Of a stretch of DNA of 8,624 nucleotides, positions 5,239-8,624 are shown in pieces. The stretch is from Saprospiraceae bacterium. GTDB taxonomy: Bacteria; Bacteroidota; Bacteroidia; Chitinophagales; Saprospiraceae. The stretch covers positions 1-8,624 of the forward strand of contig JALVEG010000463.1 in the NCBI GenBank assembly GCA_027031145.1, given 5' to 3'. Both the position numbers and the translations under genes were made by a program. Numbering within the stretch: position 1 is the stretch's first letter; each line of letters starts with the position of its first letter. The notes beneath the pieces are model-generated. The model saw only the letters and a program-made list of their open reading frames with translations. It did not search any database and was not told where the DNA came from.

Positions 5239-6417
5239 TTAATTCGAAGCTCCTAACACTACTTCCACTTCCATCTCTTTATTATTTCTTAAAACTGTTA
5301 ATTTAACCTGATCACCGGGCTTGTATTTTTCTAAAGCAAGTATCAGATCTGTGTTGTTTTTTATTTTTTTATCATCCAGAGCGATAATAATATCACCTAA
5401 ACTTGAATTTGTCATCCCTTTCAATCCGGATTTGCTTGCCGGGGAACCTGGGAAAATACTGGAGATCAAAGCTCCACTCTTTATTCCAAAACCCTTTGTA
5501 TAATTTTCTGCTACCATACTTACCCCGATAACAGGTCTTCTTACTTCTCCGTATTTCAATATGTCGTTTACAACCCATTTCACAACATCGACAGGTATTG
5601 CAAATCCAATGCCGGAAGAAGCCCCCGAAGGACTATAAATAGCGGAATTGACACCTATTAGTTCCCCTGAAGAATTCAAAAGCGGACCTCCGGAATTACC
5701 GGGATTTATCGCTGCATCCGTTTGAATAATATCCCTGATCGGTATTCTTGCCTGAGATTGTATTTCTCTTCCCAATGCACTGATGACACCGGTTGTCAAA
5801 GTGTGATCCAAACCAAAAGGATTTCCTATTGCCATAACAAACTGGCCTACAATAAGGTTATTGGAACTGCCTATGTTTATAGGTTTTAGTTTATCTTTTG
5901 GAGCATCGATTTTCAATACCGCAATATCTTTTTCCTTTGCAACTCCTATCAATTCTGCTTGCCAGGTTGTATGATCGCTCAAGGTTATTTCCGCTTTACC
6001 GGCATCTTTTATTACATGGTAATTGGTAACAATATGACCTTCATTGTCCCAAATAAACCCCGATCCTGTACCACGGGGAATCTCATAAACATTTCTTGAC
6101 CAATAATCTCTTTGATAAACTGAGGTTGTAATAAATACAACCGACGGTGATGCCTCCTGAAATAAGGTTACAATCGCTTTTTCGTTTTGTTTGAGCAGGT
6201 CCAAAGGAGAAACCGAATTATAATTGGAATCTGTCTTTTTATCAATAAAAACAGTATCTTTTTTGTCCTGTTTAGGTACTAAATTATTATTACTTTCAAC
6301 TGTTTTTACTTCCGTTAGATTATCAGCTTTTATGTCATTATTATTTTTGCAGGAATACATTATGGTAATAATCGACAACAAGATGATAATTAAAAATTTT
6401 ATTCTTTTCATTTGCAT
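5239..6417 (-). CDS. htrA: HtrA/Deg-family serine endoprotease, lipoprotein-anchored, one PDZ domain
   Basis: Read from the ATG at 6417 the protein has 392 residues. It should be a periplasmic protease and chaperone that degrades misfolded envelope proteins. A lipoprotein signal comes first (MQMKRIKF, hydrophobic core, then YSC with Cys23), followed by an Asn-, Asp- and Lys-rich tether to about residue 70. The trypsin-like domain spans about 85-285 with a full catalytic triad: His134 (TNYHVI), Asp164 (KEKDIAVLKID) and Ser242 (GNSGGPLL). A single PDZ domain spans about 293-390. One PDZ resembles DegS rather than DegP/DegQ, which have two, but the lipid anchor replaces the DegS membrane helix. 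The +2 residues KNNN lack the acidic run of Bacteroidota surface-export signals, so an inward-facing location is inferred. An in-frame TTG at 6432 and an ATG at 6411 are alternative starts; all keep the signal. It is divergent from the nucleoside phosphorylase gene. No exact TAnnTTTG box was found upstream. Confidence 0.94.
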   Translation of the reverse strand: MQMKRIKFLIIILLSIITIMYSCKNNNDIKADNLTEVKTVESNNNLVPKQDKKDTVFIDKKTDSNYNSVSPLDLLKQNEKAIVTLFQEASPSVVFITTSVYQRDYWSRNVYEIPRGTGSGFIWDNEGHIVTNYHVIKDAGKAEITLSDHTTWQAELIGVAKEKDIAVLKIDAPKDKLKPINIGSSNNLIVGQFVMAIGNPFGLDHTLTTGVISALGREIQSQARIPIRDIIQTDAAINPGNSGGPLLNSSGELIGVNSAIYSPSGASSGIGFAIPVDVVKWVVNDILKYGEVRRPVIGVSMVAENYTKGFGIKSGALISSIFPGSPASKSGLKGMTNSSLGDIIIALDDKKIKNNTDLILALEKYKPGDQVKLTVLRNNKEMEVEVVLGASN

Positions 6418-6481
6418 TGTTTTAATACCCAATAGACGCTAAAAAGACTTAAAAAAGTATATTTTTATGTATAAATATGTT

Positions 6482-6489
6482 ATTTTTGA
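6482..6489 (+). promoter_or_regulatory. Possible -7 box for the nucleoside phosphorylase operon
   Basis: TATTTTTG matches TAnnTTTG and ends 52 bases before the ATG at 6542. No TTTG -33 element is visible at the right distance, and the surrounding DNA is so T-rich that chance matches are likely. Confidence 0.3.
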
Positions 6490-6541
6490 ATAGTTTTTAA
6501 TAAATCATTTACAAAAACATTGTTGAAAATAAAATATTACC

Positions 6542-7309
6542 ATGCCTTTTCCAAATATTAAAAATAAATACAAGCAAAAAGCCTTTTCCTCTGCTAAAAA
6601 ATATGTAAAACATAAAATAGAGACAGGGGAATATCCCGAAAAAATAGATGCAAAATGCATTATAATTTGTTATAGTCCGGAAGTAATGGAATATGTTAAA
6701 GAACATTATTGGATCAAGCATATTAAAAAGTTTTATGGGGATCTGTATTTGATAAAAAACAATGAAAGTAAAATCGGGATTTTGGGAAATTTCGGTATTG
6801 GTGCACCTGCAATCACAACATTGATGGAAGAGTTGATCGTCTATGGAGTTGAAAATTTTATAACTATTGGAGAAGCAGGGGGATTGCAGGATTATCTGAA
6901 AATTAACAATATAGTTATTTGTGAAAAATCTATTAGAGACGAAGGGGTTTCTTATCATTATATTAAACCCTCAAAATACTCCTATGCGGACAAAGATCTT
7001 ACTAAAAAAATTAAAAAGCTATTCAAAAAAGAGAATATTAAATTTCATACCGGCAAAGGATGGACAATAGATACTCCATACAGGGAAACTAAAAAAGAGA
7101 TAGAAAAATATCAAAAAGAAGGGGTTTTAACCGCAGATATGGAAGCTTCGGCTATATTTGCCGTGGCAAAAGCTTTAAATGTAAAAGCCGCTGCGATATT
7201 TGTTGTCAGTGATAATCTGACCGGTAAAAAATGGAAACAAAAATACAATCATACACCGGAAATAATAATATCAATTTTAAATATGTTAATTAATAAACTT
7301 ACCTTTTAA
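6542..7309 (+). CDS. Nucleoside phosphorylase family protein (PNP/UDP, uridine-phosphorylase-like)
   Basis: This 255-residue cytoplasmic enzyme belongs to the PNP_UDP_1 (NP-I) superfamily, which splits nucleosides to a base plus ribose-1-phosphate, or hydrolyses them in the nucleosidase branch. The fold markers are in order: GNFGIGAPA (82-90, the phosphate/ribose loop), ITIGEAGGL (107-115), IRDEGVSYHY (131-140), the ribose-binding TADMEASAIF (197-206, with Met200 and Glu201), and VVSD (221-224), whose Asp is the base-protonating position in purine phosphorylases. The DMEASA form and the following SDNLTG resemble uridine phosphorylases and related bacterial or archaeal enzymes more than PNP or MTA nucleosidase, but the substrate is uncertain. 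Residues 1-36 form an extra lysine-rich helix ahead of the core. The ATG at 6542 has no Shine-Dalgarno. A membrane-protein gene follows after 11 bp and is probably co-transcribed. Confidence 0.88.
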   Translation: MPFPNIKNKYKQKAFSSAKKYVKHKIETGEYPEKIDAKCIIICYSPEVMEYVKEHYWIKHIKKFYGDLYLIKNNESKIGILGNFGIGAPAITTLMEELIVYGVENFITIGEAGGLQDYLKINNIVICEKSIRDEGVSYHYIKPSKYSYADKDLTKKIKKLFKKENIKFHTGKGWTIDTPYRETKKEIEKYQKEGVLTADMEASAIFAVAKALNVKAAAIFVVSDNLTGKKWKQKYNHTPEIIISILNMLINKLTF

Positions 7310-7320
7310 AGGAATATAAA

Positions 7321-7878
7321 ATGGATGGTTTTATACGTTTTTTATCGAAATATGCCAATTGGAAATATGTTTTTGCCGGATTAATTCTTATCATTTATAT
7401 CAATACCGTTTTATTTGCAAATGTACATCGACAAATGAAAATCATATCTCCGGATTCCTATGGATTTATTGATGTTCAATATGCATATACTCCTGGAAAA
7501 GCATATAAAATAATCGACAGTTACAAAGAAGAAGGAATAAAACTTTACAGAAAATCAATATTAACCATTGATACTCCGTACCCGGTTATTTACGGATTTA
7601 CCTTTGCCTTGTTATTCATTTTGATGTTTAGGAAAAAATACAATTTTGAATCAAAATTCAAGTATTTTATATTGAGTCCTTTTTTTGTATCCATTTCAGA
7701 TTTATTGGAAAACATGGGAATTAATACTCTTTTAAGGTATTATCCCGTTAAATTGAACTCAATAGCATATTTTACATCATTTTTTACCACATTAAAGTGG
7801 ACTATTGCAGGATTGGCCTTAATATCATTTTTCTATTATTTTGTAAAATCAATTATACATAAAAGAATACGGCAATAA
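7321..7878 (+). CDS. Uncharacterised integral membrane protein with about four transmembrane helices
   Basis: I do not assign a function. The 185-residue protein has hydrophobic segments at about 17-35, 88-104, 114-128 and 145-176. Between the first two lies a roughly 50-residue soluble loop (Arg37-Pro87) containing SYGFIDVQYAYTP and ending TIDTPYP. The third helix runs into SISDLLENMG (124-133). The DxPY and DLLEN groups at membrane edges look like conserved polar features of a family rather than random sequence, and the C-terminus is basic (IIHKRIRQ). Start choice: AAAGGA at 7308-7313, overlapping the upstream stop, is one of the few Shine-Dalgarno-like sites here and sits 7 bases before the ATG. 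That spacing suggests translational coupling to the nucleoside phosphorylase. Its last 26 bp overlap the 3' end of the opposing PAQR gene. Confidence 0.8.
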   Translation: MDGFIRFLSKYANWKYVFAGLILIIYINTVLFANVHRQMKIISPDSYGFIDVQYAYTPGKAYKIIDSYKEEGIKLYRKSILTIDTPYPVIYGFTFALLFILMFRKKYNFESKFKYFILSPFFVSISDLLENMGINTLLRYYPVKLNSIAYFTSFFTTLKWTIAGLALISFFYYFVKSIIHKRIRQ

Positions 7879-8491
7879 AATGACTAATACTACCCAGTAA
7901 TACAAATACATGAAAGATAGCATGATTGAAAGGCATGGAATTTTTCAGATAAAAAATTGCTCCGATAGTATAAAACAATCCTCCCGCCAATAACCAGATA
8001 AGCCCGGGTGTTGATAAATTAACCACCAGCGGATAAACCGCTATCAAAACCAACCATCCCATAAGAACATAGATCGCTGTTGATAATTTGTCAAATCTGC
8101 CTGTATAAAAAAGTTTGAAAACAATACCCATAATAGCCAATCCCCATATTACACCAAAAAGGCTCCAACCCCAGGGACCTCTCAAAGTAACAAGGGTAAA
8201 AGGAGTATAAGTTCCGGCAATCAATACATATATAGCTGCATGATCAAAGACATTTAATCTTAATTTTAATTTTGGTTTTTTTGCAGCGTGATAGAAAGTC
8301 GATGCGGAGTATAATATCACCAGACTTGCACCATAAATACTGTAGCTCACTATATGCCATACACTTTGGTAAAGACTGGAAAAAATTACCAATAAAGATA
8401 AAGCTGCAAAACTTAAAACAAGTCCGAATCCATGTGTTAAAACATTCCAGAATTCTTCCTTGGGATCATAAGCTTTTGACTGAATATTCAT
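7853..8491 (-). CDS. trhA: Hemolysin III family (PAQR/TrhA) integral membrane protein
   Basis: This 212-residue protein has seven predicted membrane helices, and its length fits bacterial HlyIII/TrhA proteins. Signature residues are present: EEFWNVLTHGFG (12-23), SASTFYH ending at His68 in helix 2, FDH (Asp83-His84), and PFNHAIFHVFVLLGSISHF (187-205) in the last helix, giving His190 and His194. His68, Asp83, His190 and His194 correspond to the metal site of adiponectin-receptor relatives, so a zinc-dependent hydrolase-like role on lipids is possible (inference). Named for a Bacillus cereus hemolytic activity, bacterial members are now linked to membrane-lipid homeostasis rather than proven toxins. 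The ATG at 8491 lies 20 bases downstream of a perfect promoter. Its 3' end runs 26 bp into the convergent membrane-protein gene. Confidence 0.95.
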   Translation of the reverse strand: MNIQSKAYDPKEEFWNVLTHGFGLVLSFAALSLLVIFSSLYQSVWHIVSYSIYGASLVILYSASTFYHAAKKPKLKLRLNVFDHAAIYVLIAGTYTPFTLVTLRGPWGWSLFGVIWGLAIMGIVFKLFYTGRFDKLSTAIYVLMGWLVLIAVYPLVVNLSTPGLIWLLAGGLFYTIGAIFYLKNSMPFNHAIFHVFVLLGSISHFIAVFFYV

Positions 8492-8510
8492 ATTTTTTCA
8501 TAATTAAACT

Positions 8511-8540
8511 CAAAGTTAAATTTTTTATTGTTTAAACAAA
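8511..8540 (-). promoter_or_regulatory. Promoter of the PAQR gene (TTTG-N18-TAACTTTG)
   Basis: On the minus strand, TTTG (8537-8540) is followed after 18 bp by TAACTTTG (8511-8518). Both are exact fits to the Bacteroidota -33/-7 consensus TTTG...TAnnTTTG. Transcription should start near 8504, leaving a leader of roughly a dozen bases before the ATG at 8491. This is the clearest promoter in the window. Confidence 0.75.
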
Positions 8541-8548
8541 ACCCTTTC

Positions 8549-8570
8549 GTACAAGTATTTATTGTACAAT
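8549..8570. promoter_or_regulatory. Inverted repeat GTACAA-N7-TTGTAC with palindromic ATTGTACAAT
   Basis: GTACAA at 8549-8554 pairs with TTGTAC at 8562-8567, and the right half lies inside a perfect 10-bp palindrome ATTGTACAAT (8561-8570). It sits just upstream of the PAQR -33 element and ahead of a possible plus-strand start at 8611 (ATG AAA TAC ATA, running off the window). An operator for either direction is possible but unproven. Confidence 0.3.
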
Positions 8571-8624
8571 TATTTTTCTTGATAAAACTTCGTATTTAGT
8601 TCGTAATGTAATGAAATACATACC

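Noticed and set aside
5321..6442. Three small open frames overlapping the htrA gene (5321-5503, 5393-5578, 6224-6442)
   Set aside because: All are shadows of the protease in other frames, with no domain, promoter or start-site support.
6509..6958. 149-residue minus-strand open frame, Phe- and Ile-rich
   Set aside because: It is the antisense of the nucleoside phosphorylase N-terminal half; its Phe richness reflects complementing Lys (AAA) codons.
8272..8535. 87-residue plus-strand open frame
   Set aside because: It is antisense to the first part of the PAQR gene and its promoter, which are strongly supported.
8611..8624. Start of another plus-strand gene (ATG AAA TAC ATA)
   Set aside because: Only four codons are inside the window and no clear promoter precedes it, so it cannot be supported as a feature.

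Overview
The window looks like an ordinary, AT-rich chromosomal stretch from a member of the Bacteroidota. Four things point there: several genes have a -7 box of the phylum type TAnnTTTG close to the start codon, Shine-Dalgarno sequences are mostly absent, one protease carries a lipoprotein signal ending in ...YSC followed by an Asn-rich tether, and the proteins resemble family members I associate with that phylum. No rRNA, tRNA, CRISPR array, transposase or phage gene was seen.

Layout, left to right. (1) 125-931 (+) is a short-chain dehydrogenase whose last codons and stop lie inside a 164-bp imperfect palindrome (915-1078). (2) 1146-3353 (+) is a patatin-POTRA-beta-barrel protein, i.e. a type Vd (PlpD/FplA-like) surface or secreted phospholipase. 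(3) 3375-3866 (-) is a GuaD-type guanine deaminase, convergent with the patatin gene. (4) 3991-4305 (-) is an alkyltransferase-like protein in which the alkyl-acceptor cysteine is replaced by alanine. (5) 4329-5238 is about 0.9 kb without a credible gene, packed with inverted and direct repeats of several kinds. (6) 5239-6417 (-) is a lipoprotein-anchored HtrA/Deg serine protease with one PDZ domain. (7) 6542-7309 (+) is a nucleoside phosphorylase family protein, followed 11 bp later by 7321-7878 (+), a four-helix membrane protein of unknown function. (8) 7853-8491 (-) is a hemolysin III/PAQR membrane protein that overlaps the previous gene tail to tail by 26 bp and has the best promoter in the window. 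The last ~130 bp hold that promoter and perhaps the start of another gene at the edge.

The genes do not form one pathway. Two (guanine deaminase, nucleoside phosphorylase) fit purine or pyrimidine salvage, and the ATL protein fits DNA alkylation repair. The HtrA protease and the type Vd protein act in the envelope; an HtrA-class protease is a plausible quality-control factor for outer-membrane proteins, but nothing links these two specifically.

I found no convincing undescribed multi-gene system. The most worthwhile leads are the long palindrome that ends the dehydrogenase gene, the repeat cluster at 4424-5204, and the uncharacterised four-helix membrane protein coupled to the nucleoside phosphorylase.
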